A stretch of DNA of 50,013 nucleotides from Planctomycetota bacterium. Lineage in GTDB: Bacteria; Planctomycetota; Phycisphaerae; FEN-1346. The position numbers and the translations under genes are program-made. Under the pieces are notes generated by a model, which saw nothing but the letters and a program-made list of their open reading frames with translations, was not told the DNA's origin and ran no database searches. Of the stretch, positions 8,301 through 14,635 are shown piece by piece. The stretch is from contig VGYT01000003.1 in assembly GCA_016872895.1 (NCBI GenBank), positions 1-50,013 on the forward strand. Direction: 5' to 3'. Position 1 is the stretch's first letter. The number at the start of each line of letters is the position of its first letter.

Positions 8301-9364
8301 CCGGCTTTGCGGTTGACCAGGGCGTCGTTGGACATGCCATGACTCGACCGCGTCAGGCGGCGCAGACCCGCGGGGATCTTCACGATCTGCTGGTCGGCGG
8401 GGCTTTGGCCGAGGATCAGTCTGCCGGTCAGGAGGTCGTTGTCGGCCGCCCCGACGGTTTCGATGCCCTGCGGATCGCCCGGGAACAGCCGCTGCGACTG
8501 GATGAGTTCGGCGCCGTTACGGGGCAGCAGGTAGGTGAACTCGACGTTGTCGTCGATGCCCTTGGGACCGACGCGGACCACGAGTTTCGCCAGCAGGGGT
8601 CCGCTTCCGTATCGCAGGTCGCGGACCTCCCAGTTGCCGCCGGGCCCGGGGGCGACATCGGTCGATCGAACGAGCTCGATGGGCTTGCCGGGCGTCTCCT
8701 TCTGCCGCAGGAGCTTGAGCCGCGGTGCCAGCAGTCCGTCGGGAATCGAAACGGTCCCCAACGGCGTTGCAATGGCGGCGATGGCACCGGCCTTGTCGCC
8801 GCCGGTCCAGAACGTCACAGCCAGGTCGTCGCCGGCAAGCGTCACCTGGTCGCCCTTGCTCGTCACGGCAAGATCGCTCATGCCAGCCGACGCGTTCGTC
8901 CCTCGGATCAGGCAGAACTGCTTTCGCTGCCAGGGATCGAGGTCCGTCTGGAAGTACAGGTGCATGCGGGCGACGCGCCCGGAGGCGTCGCGGCGGATGT
9001 CGTCGGCCTGATAGGGAATGGGGCGCAGCCTCTTGCCGTCGGCGGCGTCGTAGATCGCGAAGCTGTTGGGGTCCGTGCATTCGCCGTCGTGCAGGAACAG
9101 GGGCACGCGGACCAGTTCATTCTTCCGGGCCTCGCCCACGCGTTCCTCGACGGTAAGGATGCGCAGCGGGCGGTCGCGGTCGCCGCTGCGAACTCCCGCC
9201 CGGATGCGCCAGTAGGCTTCGGCTGGGGAACCGTCGAATACGCTCCGCGGCTCGGCCGCCGTCTTGGGGTCGGGTGCCGGCTCGGCGGCGAACGCGGCGC
9301 AGCCGGCCACGAATAGGGCCGCCGTGCATAAGGCCATCCTTCGAGATGTGTTCACACTGTTCAT
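5321..9364 (-). CDS. Large secreted multidomain protein with fibronectin III and alpha/beta-hydrolase (esterase-like) domains
   Basis: A 1347-residue protein read from ATG 9364, preceded by GAAGGAG; a longer frame to 9493 lacks a ribosome site. The signal peptide contains a possible lipobox (VAGC, Cys about residue 22). Residues about 40-760 are a large region I cannot name with confidence; its start (RPLRILTVEERVG, VRVPLFLHDGE, YDAADGKRLRPIPYQ) resembles the RIFT-barrel part of PcRGLX/YetA-type rhamnogalacturonan lyases. A fibronectin type III module follows at about 780-860 (IRWQAAAGESIAGYRVYRA). Then comes an Ala/Ser-rich linker and an alpha/beta hydrolase, with nucleophile elbow GHSNA near 1020, Asp in GEHDG near 1070 and His in AGHGE near 1100. 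The tail is helical and TPR-like. Probably acts on an extracellular polysaccharide, combining a chain-processing domain with a deacylase; this is inference. Confidence 0.7.
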   Translation of the reverse strand: MNSVNTSRRMALCTAALFVAGCAAFAAEPAPDPKTAAEPRSVFDGSPAEAYWRIRAGVRSGDRDRPLRILTVEERVGEARKNELVRVPLFLHDGECTDPNSFAIYDAADGKRLRPIPYQADDIRRDASGRVARMHLYFQTDLDPWQRKQFCLIRGTNASAGMSDLAVTSKGDQVTLAGDDLAVTFWTGGDKAGAIAAIATPLGTVSIPDGLLAPRLKLLRQKETPGKPIELVRSTDVAPGPGGNWEVRDLRYGSGPLLAKLVVRVGPKGIDDNVEFTYLLPRNGAELIQSQRLFPGDPQGIETVGAADNDLLTGRLILGQSPADQQIVKIPAGLRRLTRSSHGMSNDALVNRKAGLALFPVPLLQTGVKGIVAGADGNFALLGTDNFHRTTDAKSQTLRAFWGQVRLVFTSTTDDEGLWKLGRRCFQPPTAIVDEPGLTTEMFTDELVALTHNDWGWAGKAAMLYAAGRTDDLARLLETQPRQQDLVVETWVASARKTMAARLARLGRPLLEHEKNSASGVLDPYQISYQYYGIPAIATFAGPHPRLDQLCLTLARAEREFNGRVNPQAFPYIDCFYSAANMQVGTTLVGLAAAKKAQDWDLVQYCRDLARSPGMLDIYGHGQRAYTGNIYGGGGNSDVLYMGNSDIRLRAAEICANDDLWLHPAVYGRYYDCIDVNADLYHRDPESPARGNLTSPRANLFRIQGHDHRWERWQSEPFLGLLAHARDGGQIGLTEAHYFARHVLNQGNPYKAFDSAALVTSVWALNKGLRQYAPEPAPALPDGVRVDKGDSGNTIRWQAAAGESIAGYRVYRANQMGGPWILLNSPYVQPPGTLVEGTSYTDASGKAGQVYFVTAVDAKRRESRWFPEEPLPSCAKDAVPAGQPKAARASPASRPASAAAATTQPEIKTRPEYTVEVDAALWPYSSKDKHFHLWKAKNAPVIRGLFAFVFHGCGRDFAEYPDMRALAAELGCGIVGFDKYYGYPGDEDVPTSVLLDALKDLAATCGHPEVAHAPIFTFGHSNATRFSAGFTVGEPERTIGWIAFRSAGGFGYISLPPAYTIPGMVISGEHDGDYFSGQLFTVRRLRHQHRTLMHMIVEPDAGHGEKKPGSYEMMMAFMKVAFNVRVPADADPRKGPVPLVQLKEPQGWLGQTIDGVRVRPSRDVKGDWEQPTDVKRKLEIAPFADYPGDKGLASWYPTEGYARKVQEFCMTGRLPRWSEPLEPQGMTLQERFEQAQRLEATDASAAAAAYATFADTKFAQQAAQRLKDPDLMTRASAREQLKQMWFAEMQLQKRPALGKFAEDFHQINAEPLAAMRKAAGVLLTKYPNTADASTARLMLKRYGVETP

Positions 9365-9596
9365 GGATTTCTCCTTCGTTATTCGGCCCGCAACCGGTGC
9401 GGACCTGGGTTTCGTGAGTAGCTGATAGGCTCGTAGCCGTTCAACCCCTGGCGCGCGCCAAGGAGTCAAGTCGAACGGTACGACCACAATCATGATCTGC
9501 CCCTGCGGAAAAGTAAATCACCCAGCGAGAATCTCCAAGTTGGTGATGAAGCTACTCGGGATGGGTGCTAGCTATATCATTGAGGGGGATGTCGCT
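9365..9596. other. Upstream region of the large secreted protein; no gene recognised
   Basis: No supported gene. The stretch next to 9364 carries the ribosome site of the minus-strand gene and presumably its promoter; I could not pick out a convincing -35/-10 pair. Confidence 0.4.
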
Positions 9597-9815
9597 ATCC
9601 GTCCGGCACGGGAATCACGCGGTCCAGCAACGACGGGCGGCCGTCATCGGAAAGCCCGCGCCCGGTCAGCCCGAGTTTCTCCGCCCAGCGGGCGAAACAA
9701 CTGCGGCCGGTCACGGCCCAACGCTGGATTTCCTCGATCACGCTCGATAGCGTAAAGCTGGAAAGGTGTTGACGGAGCGACTCCAAAACGCTCACGATGA
9801 CCGTCTGACGCCGTG
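9597..9815 (-). pseudogene. Probable transposase C-terminal remnant
   Basis: The minus frame carries about 70 residues, starting with RRQTVIVSVLESLRQHL, then FTLSSVIEEIQRW, GRSCFARWAEKLGL and ending LLDRVIPVPDG before a TAG. This looks like the C-terminal tail of an IS66-like transposase found in planctomycete genomes, but I recall the family only loosely. No start codon belongs to it: upstream (rightward) the frame runs into repeat copy B. It appears to be a leftover from an insertion that decayed or was cut by the repeat. Confidence 0.4.
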
Positions 9816-9854
9816 CGCCTGCCGCTGTCTTGTTGGTGCGGCCCGTGTCCCGGG

Positions 9855-9927
9855 CCCCACGCACCGCGTGGGGATGGATGGTGCGGGCCGTTTATCCCCC
9901 GGCGGCGCCGGGGGCTTTGAACCATGC
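9855..9927 (+). repeat. Dispersed repeat family 1, copy B (left end missing)
   Basis: The copy contains hairpin 1 (CCCCACGC-ACC-GCGTGGGG, 9855-9873), the linker ggatggtgcgggccg, hairpin 2 (CCCCCGGC-GGC-GCCGGGGG, 9896-9914) and the right terminal repeat TTTGAACCATGC (9916-9927). The left terminal repeat is absent. Its right end fuses directly to the middle of a NifX-like coding sequence. Confidence 0.85.
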
Positions 9928-10080
9928 GCCAACTGCGGGCCGAAGGCGTTCCGCGTCCTGGCGGCGGCCGGCATCAAGGTCTTCCTCGGGGCGACGGGGA
10001 CGGTTGGCGAGGCCGTGGCGGCATTCAAGGAAGGGCGGCTCGCCGAGGCCGCCGAAGCCAACGTCGAAGGGCATTGGTAG
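9928..10080 (+). pseudogene. C-terminal half of a NifX/NifB-type cofactor protein, joined to repeat B
   Basis: About 50 residues survive: NCGPKAFRVLAAAGIKVFLG, ATGTVGEAVAAFKEGRL and the terminal VEGHW. This is the standard C-terminus of the small dinitrogenase iron-molybdenum cofactor biosynthesis family (COG1433). The N-terminal half is replaced by repeat copy B. The frame stays open leftward through the repeat (to ATG 9766), so a chimeric peptide could be made, but the conserved N-terminal strand is missing. In related genomes such genes sit next to Mrp ATPases, as here. Confidence 0.75.
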
Positions 10081-10111
10081 CGGGGCAAACGAGCACCAAC
10101 ATGGAGAAATG

Positions 10112-10653
10112 ATGGACACCGAACACAGCCACCGCGGGGGAACGTGCGAGGCCGATCCGCGCAAGGAAACCGAGCGCCGCCGCAATGAGAACCTGCGGCG
10201 CATCCGCCGCGTCATCGCCGTCATGAGCGGCAAGGGCGGCGTCGGCAAGAGCACCATCGCCGCCTCGCTGGCCATCGGGCTGGCGCGGCAGGGCCTGAGG
10301 ACGGGCCTGCTGGACGTGGATTTCCACGGTCCCAGTGTTCCGACGCTCCTGGGCCTGGTCGGCCGGCGGGCCGTGTCCGATGGCGAGACGCTCCAGCCGT
10401 TTGAGGTTGCGCCCGGCTTGCGCGTCATGAGCCTGGGCCTCCTGCTGGGCGGCGGCGACGAGGCCGTCATCTGGCGCGGGCCGATGAAGATCGGCGTCAT
10501 CGATCAACTCCTGGGCGAGGTCGCCTGGCCGACTTCCTGGCTTCCGACGGCCCTGCGGCCCGGCGCTTGCTGGACCTCGCCGGGCAGATCGCCGGAGGCG
10601 CAACCTCACAGAAAGCGCCGGAGCAAACCGCTTCGGCAAACAAGAACCAATGA
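10112..10653 (+). pseudogene. Mrp/NBP35-type P-loop ATPase with an internal deletion
   Basis: The N-terminal part (10112 to about 10521) is a clear Mrp/ApbC iron-sulfur carrier ATPase: deviant Walker A MSGKGGVGKST, then GLLDVDFHGPSVPTLLG, and IWRGPMK. Immediately after GEV the reading jumps: the next bases, in another frame (10522-10653, ending TGA), encode RLADFLASDGPAARRLLDL, which fits the C-terminal tail of the same family. The middle third, including Walker B and the CxxC motif, is gone and the two parts are out of frame. The start ATG 10112 follows GGAGAA by a short spacer. Not functional as an ATPase. Confidence 0.75.
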
Positions 10654-10662
10654 GACCCCCGC

Positions 10663-10995
10663 ATGCGTTATGCACTGCCCACCGCCGATGGCCTTCTCGC
10701 CGCGCACTTCGGCCATGCCGACCAGTTCACGTTCGTGGACGTGAAGGACGGCGCGATCCAGAACATCCAGGCGGTCAAACCGCCGCCGCATGCGCCCGGC
10801 GTCCTGCCGGCATGGTGCAAGGAGCACGGCGTGGACATCGTCATCGCCGGCGGCATGGGGTCCCGGGCCCAGTCGCTCTTCGCCGAACAGGGCATCCAGA
10901 CAATCGTCGGCGCGCCGTCGGAGCCGGCGGACGAACTCGTCCGCAAGCACCTGGCCGGCACGCTGGCAACCAGCGATAACGTATGCGACCACTGA
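10663..10995 (+). CDS. NifX/NifB-family small cofactor-binding protein (COG1433)
   Basis: An apparently complete 110-residue protein of the dinitrogenase iron-molybdenum cofactor family: FGHADQFTFVDV near the N-terminus, VDIVIAGGMGSRAQSLFAEQGI in the core, and a C-terminus ending ATSDNVCDH. Such orphans occur in many anaerobes without nitrogenase and are thought to bind iron-sulfur or molybdenum-type clusters. It lies 9 bp after the end of the broken Mrp gene, in the same direction, suggesting a former operon for cluster trafficking. It is the only intact member of that group here. Confidence 0.82.
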   Translation: MRYALPTADGLLAAHFGHADQFTFVDVKDGAIQNIQAVKPPPHAPGVLPAWCKEHGVDIVIAGGMGSRAQSLFAEQGIQTIVGAPSEPADELVRKHLAGTLATSDNVCDH

Positions 10996-11072
10996 TCAAG
11001 AAGCGCCTGGCATGATGGGATGCGATTTCGGTATGAGGCGTAAGGAACTCGCATCAGGGGAAACGGAAGACC

Positions 11073-11139
11073 ATACCGACCTATGAGTACGAATGCACGG
11101 TATGCAGCCACCGGTTCGAGGCCCGCCAGGCGATGACGA
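11073..11139 (+). pseudogene. N-terminal scrap of an FmdB-type zinc-ribbon protein
   Basis: Bases 11073-11139 encode IPTYEYECTVCSHRFEARQA, the FmdB zinc-ribbon start (normally MPTYEYEC-xxC-G/S-H-x-F-E). The initiation codon is ATA where ATG is expected, and the second half of the ribbon is missing because the sequence changes at about 11136 to a NifU fragment. Confidence 0.65.
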
Positions 11140-11275
11140 GGCGGCGCGGCTCGAACAACAAGACATCCTGGACGCCCTGGGCGGCCTGCCGGAAGGGGCC
11201 CGGCATTGCGCGCTTCTGGCCGCCAACGCGCTTAAGGCCGCCATCGAGAGTTTCAAAAACCGGCGGGCGGAGTGA
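11136..11275 (+). pseudogene. C-terminal fragment of a NifU/IscU-type scaffold
   Basis: About 46 residues, DEAARLEQQDILDALGGLPE followed by HCALLAANALKAAIESF and TGA 11273-11275, match the C-terminal helix region of NifU_N/IscU scaffolds, including the conserved Cys-bearing LPE...HCALLA motif. It is fused out of frame to the FmdB scrap just upstream; the two cluster-binding N-terminal cysteines are lost. Confidence 0.65.
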
Positions 11276-11352
11276 TGGCGAGGGCCGTGCGGCAAGTGGG
11301 GGGCGCGGCCCAGCGGTTGGCGCCGGGCCGGGCATCGCGTGAGGGTAACGAC

Positions 11353-11488
11353 ATGCCTCTTGACGAAGTCGAGATCGCCAGGGCGATTCTGGACCGGTAT
11401 CACGAGGTCGTCCCTGGGGCATCAGGAACTGGGGCGCCAACGGCTGGCGGGCACCCTCAAGCCGGGCGCTGGCGTCTGTGACCGCTGA
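11353..11488 (+). pseudogene. Possible Thi4-like N-terminus joined to an unidentified tail
   Basis: After GAGGGTAACGAC, ATG 11353 starts MPLDEVEIARAILDRYHE, resembling the first helix of archaeal/bacterial sulfide-dependent thiazole synthases (Thi4). The FAD-binding GGGPSG motif that should follow is absent. At about 11412 the sequence changes to something else; an adjacent frame reads QELGRQRLAGTLKPGAGVCD before TGA 11486-11488, which I do not recognise. The Thi4 identification rests on about 18 residues only. Confidence 0.35.
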
Positions 11489-11552
11489 CGGCCCGACAAG
11501 GCGCCGTGGTGGCTTCGGAGAAGGGGGTTGACCGGCGGAGCCAGAATGCGTA

Positions 11553-11572
11553 TTACTATCAGGTAGTAGTAA
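11553..11572. promoter_or_regulatory. Candidate Fur/PerR operator
   Basis: An AT-rich palindrome TTACTA-N8-TAGTAA stands out from the GC-rich background 22 bp before the Fur-family start. Position and symmetry suit autoregulation by that protein; the sequence differs from the classical Bacillus PerR box. Confidence 0.5.
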
Positions 11573-11593
11573 GTCCTATTATGGAGCGCGTCC

Positions 11594-12070
11594 ATGACGG
11601 TCTCGCGGGCGGAGACCCGGCGACGTGTGAGCCGATTCACCGAAACATGCCGCCGCAGGGGGCTGAAGGTGACGCACCAGCGCATGGAAGTCTTCCGCGA
11701 ACTGGCGGCCAGCGACGAACACCCCGACGCGGAGACTATCTATGAGCGGGTGCGCGCGCGGCTGCCCACGGTCTCTCGCGATACCGTGTACCGCACACTC
11801 TCGGCCCTGGAGGCGCAGGGCCTAGTAAGCCGCACGGACGTGCTCGGCGGTCCGGCCCGGTACGACGCCAACACGGCCCCCCACCACCACTTCGTCTGCA
11901 CGGCGTGCGGCAGGATCAGCGACTTCCGCAGCGAGGCGCTGGACGCTCTGCCGATCCCCCGGTCCGTTGAGTCCCTGGGCCGCATCGAGTCCGCCCATGT
12001 CCAGGTTCGCGGAGTCTGTTCCACCTGCGCGGCCCGGAAACGCAGGGCCGGACGCCGCCGGAGACGATGA
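11594..12070 (+). CDS. Fur-family transcriptional regulator (probably PerR-type)
   Basis: A 158-residue protein with the Fur winged helix (KVTHQRMEVFRELAASDEHP, then TVSRDTVYRTLSALEAQGLV) and a metal-binding dimer domain: HHHF-x-C-x-x-C near residue 97 and a second CSTC near 142-145, the structural zinc site. PerR and Fur differ by ligand details that cannot be assigned safely here. The call to PerR rests on the catalase gene immediately downstream (69 bp, same strand). It likely represses itself and catalase through the palindrome at 11553. A small hairpin ACGGGC/GCCCGT (12070-12088) follows the stop. The C-terminus is an unusual Arg run. Confidence 0.85.
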   Translation: MTVSRAETRRRVSRFTETCRRRGLKVTHQRMEVFRELAASDEHPDAETIYERVRARLPTVSRDTVYRTLSALEAQGLVSRTDVLGGPARYDANTAPHHHFVCTACGRISDFRSEALDALPIPRSVESLGRIESAHVQVRGVCSTCAARKRRAGRRRRR

Positions 12071-12139
12071 CGGGCCGGGTGTGCCCGTGAAGCGTGAAAA
12101 CCCGAGAAACAGGAACCTTCAGACGCAAAGGAGCAACCC

Positions 12140-13648
12140 ATGGCAGAAGACAAGAGATTGACCACCGCCTCTGGAATGCCCGTTGACGACGATCAGAACA
12201 CGGTGACCGCCGGGCCGCGCGGGCCGGCCCTCATGCAGGACGTGCACCTGATGGAGAAACTCGCCCATTTCAACCGCGAGCGCATCCCCGAACGCGTGGT
12301 GCACGCCAAAGGGGCGGGGGCCCACGGGGTCTTCGAGTGCACGGCCGACATGTCGAAGTACACCCGGGCCAAGTTCCTTTCCAAGGCGGGGAAGAAGACC
12401 GAGGTGTTCGTGCGGTTCTCGACCGTCGGCGGCGAGAAGGGCTCGGCCGATGCCGCGCGCGACCCTCGCGGCTTCGCCGTGAAGTTCTATACCGAGGAGG
12501 GCAACTACGACATGACCGGCAACAACACGCCGGTCTTCTTCATCCGCGACCCGCTGAAGTTCCCCGACTTCATCCACACGCAGAAGCGCGACCCGGCCAC
12601 CAACGCCCCCAACCCCGACATGTTCTGGGACTTCCTCTCGCTTACGCCGGAGTCGATCCACCAGGTCACGATCCTCTTCTCCGACCGCGGTACGCCCAAA
12701 AGTTACCGCCACATGAACGGCCACAGCAGCCACACCTTCAAGTGGTACAACGCCAAGGGCGAGTACTGCTGGGTGAAGTACCATTTCAAGACCGGGCAGG
12801 GCATCCAGAACCTCACGCGGGAAGAGGCCACCCGCATGGCCGGCGAGAACCCGGACCACGCCACGCGCGACCTGCACGACGCGATTGAGCGACGCCAGTA
12901 CCCCGCCTGGCGGGTCTGCGTCCAGATCATGCCGCCCCAGGCCGCCAAGACCTACCGCTGGAACATCTTCGACATCACGAAGGTCTGGCCGCACGCCGAC
13001 TACCCTCTCATCGAGATCGGGCGGATGGTTCTCAACCGCAACCCCGCCAACTACTTCGCCGAGGTGGAGCAGTCGGCCTTCAGCCCGGGCAACTTCGTGC
13101 CGGGAATCGCCTCCTCCCCCGACAAGATGCTTCAGGCCCGGATCGTCTCCTACCACGACGCCCACCTGTACCGTCTGGGCCCCAACTACCAACTCCTGCC
13201 CATCAATGCGCCAAGAGCCTGCAAGGCCGGCAACTACCAGCGGGACGGCTACATGCGGCTGGACGATAACGGCGGCGGAGGGCCGAACTACTGGCCCAAC
13301 TCCATGGGCGGCCCCGCACCCGATCCGGCCGTGGCGGAGCCGCCTATCGACCTGGAGGGCCACGCCGCGCGGCACCCGCAGGAACTCACCGACGACGACT
13401 TCTTCCAAGCCGGGGAGTTGTACCGCCGCGTCATGACCGACACCGACCGTGAACACCTGGTTGGCAACATCGTTGCCCATCTGGGCAACGCCCAGAAGCG
13501 AATCCAACTTCGCCAGACCGCGCTGTTCTTCAAGGCCGATGCGGATTACGGGCGTAGGGTGGCTGCCGGCCTGGGCCTGGATGTCAAGGAGGTGCAGCGC
13601 CTGGCGGCGATGTCGCAGGCGGAGCGAGTCAAGGCGACCTCGGCCTGA
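12140..13648 (+). CDS. Haem catalase (small-subunit, clade 3-like)
   Basis: A 502-residue monofunctional catalase that decomposes hydrogen peroxide in the cytoplasm. The distal catalytic His55 is in [12 protein letters not shown], the active-site Asn about 128 in GNNTPVFF, and the proximal haem-ligand Tyr about 338 in [16 protein letters not shown]. The length matches small-subunit catalases without the extra flavodoxin-like domain. ATG 12140 lies 6 nt after AAAGGAG. With the Fur-family gene just upstream it forms a peroxide-response unit. Its stop is 14 bp from the convergent stop of the SWIM gene. Confidence 0.96.
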   Translation: MAEDKRLTTASGMPVDDDQNTVTAGPRGPALMQDVHLMEKLAHFNRERIPERVVHAKGAGAHGVFECTADMSKYTRAKFLSKAGKKTEVFVRFSTVGGEKGSADAARDPRGFAVKFYTEEGNYDMTGNNTPVFFIRDPLKFPDFIHTQKRDPATNAPNPDMFWDFLSLTPESIHQVTILFSDRGTPKSYRHMNGHSSHTFKWYNAKGEYCWVKYHFKTGQGIQNLTREEATRMAGENPDHATRDLHDAIERRQYPAWRVCVQIMPPQAAKTYRWNIFDITKVWPHADYPLIEIGRMVLNRNPANYFAEVEQSAFSPGNFVPGIASSPDKMLQARIVSYHDAHLYRLGPNYQLLPINAPRACKAGNYQRDGYMRLDDNGGGGPNYWPNSMGGPAPDPAVAEPPIDLEGHAARHPQELTDDDFFQAGELYRRVMTDTDREHLVGNIVAHLGNAQKRIQLRQTALFFKADADYGRRVAAGLGLDVKEVQRLAAMSQAERVKATSA

Positions 13649-13662
13649 TGGGTTGCCGAGCC

Positions 13663-14622
13663 CTAACGAGGCTGTTTTGATTTCGACGGCTTCTTCGCGG
13701 GCGTCGCCGGTCCTCGGGGTTTTTTCATGGCCTTCTTGCGGGAGGCTTTCCCGGCCGCCGCCTTTCGCAGGGCAGGACGCTGGGGGGCGGAGCCCTCTCG
13801 CCCGCCCGTCTTGCGGGGGGCCACGGTTTTCCGGGCGGCGCCCGCCCCGGCGGCCGGTGCTTGAGGCGCGGGTTTCCGCGCCGGGCTTGCCGCGGCGTCG
13901 CCCTGGCAAGCCGGGCCGATCTCAATGCCGAAGACGTCGGCCACGTCGTCCTCATCGAGGGTCCGTGCGCCGGCCGACCGCCTGGCCGCCACCTCCTGGG
14001 CGGCCTCCTCGCACACGAGTTCGGCGTGGTCCACGCCGCGCAGTTGGAACAGCAGTTCCGGCCGCTCGTCCAGCCGCGCGCCCACGCCGTACAGCACGGC
14101 CGCCACGTGCTTGCACATGTGTGCCCAGTCGGGGCAGGAGCACTCGAAGTCCATTTCCTTCGGCAGGGGGAAGAGGCCCCCCTGCCTGTCGGTGACGATT
14201 CCCATGACGTGGTCGGAAAGGCGGCCCTGAAGGAGTTCCAGCAGCGAGCCGACCTGCCCGCCGCAGCGGCTCTTGAGGTTGTTCCACCTGGCCGTTGGCA
14301 GCGTCTTGATGGAGACGCGGACGCTGTAGATCTCGGACCCGCTGACGACGGCCGCGACCTCGCCCCTGCCTATGGCCAGGTGGCAGACGGAGCCGTTGCG
14401 GACGTAGGTGCGTCCGCGCGGCAGGCGGTTGGCGAAGTCGCTGAAGGCCTCCAGGTGGTTGCACCAGGCCTCGCCCCAGAAGGTGGAGGCGATCTCGCGG
14501 CCGGCGATCTCGACCGGCTGCACGGCGACGCCCTTGCGGCGGAGTTTCTCCAGGTGCTTCCGCGCCTGGGCGCGGCGCTCGGCCATCGACACGTACGGTC
14601 TCCAGCCCCAGTCCCAACCCAT
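13663..14622 (-). CDS. SWIM zinc-finger protein
   Basis: A 319-residue cytoplasmic protein. The SWIM motif CSCPDWAHMCKH (CxC-x6-CxH) lies at about 160-171. Residues 1-150 (GWRPYVSMAERRAQA, ASTFWGEAWCNHLE) are typical of the SWIM proteins encoded next to SNF2 helicases. The last 80 residues form a Lys/Arg/Pro/Ala-rich disordered tail, probably binding nucleic acid. The ribosome site AAGGAG overlaps the stop of the upstream SNF2 gene (13 bp apart), indicating one transcript. Function of the pair is unknown; involvement in DNA transactions is inferred from the helicase partner. Confidence 0.87.
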   Translation of the reverse strand: MGWDWGWRPYVSMAERRAQARKHLEKLRRKGVAVQPVEIAGREIASTFWGEAWCNHLEAFSDFANRLPRGRTYVRNGSVCHLAIGRGEVAAVVSGSEIYSVRVSIKTLPTARWNNLKSRCGGQVGSLLELLQGRLSDHVMGIVTDRQGGLFPLPKEMDFECSCPDWAHMCKHVAAVLYGVGARLDERPELLFQLRGVDHAELVCEEAAQEVAARRSAGARTLDEDDVADVFGIEIGPACQGDAAASPARKPAPQAPAAGAGAARKTVAPRKTGGREGSAPQRPALRKAAAGKASRKKAMKKPRGPATPAKKPSKSKQPR

Positions 14623-14635
14623 GTTCTCTTCTCCT

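Noticed and set aside
7193-9316. 707-codon plus-strand open frame
   Set aside because: Antisense to the large secreted protein, no domain motif, no ribosome site.
9492-9755. 87-codon plus-strand frame beginning MICPCGKVNHPARIS
   Set aside because: No ribosome site or family; overlaps the opposite-strand transposase remnant.
13640-13680. Rho-independent terminator between catalase and SWIM genes
   Set aside because: Only a 4-bp stem (AGCC/GGCT) before TTTT; too weak to call.
12119-13909. 596-codon minus-strand open frame over catalase
   Set aside because: Catalase motifs on the plus strand are unambiguous; the antisense translation has no family features.
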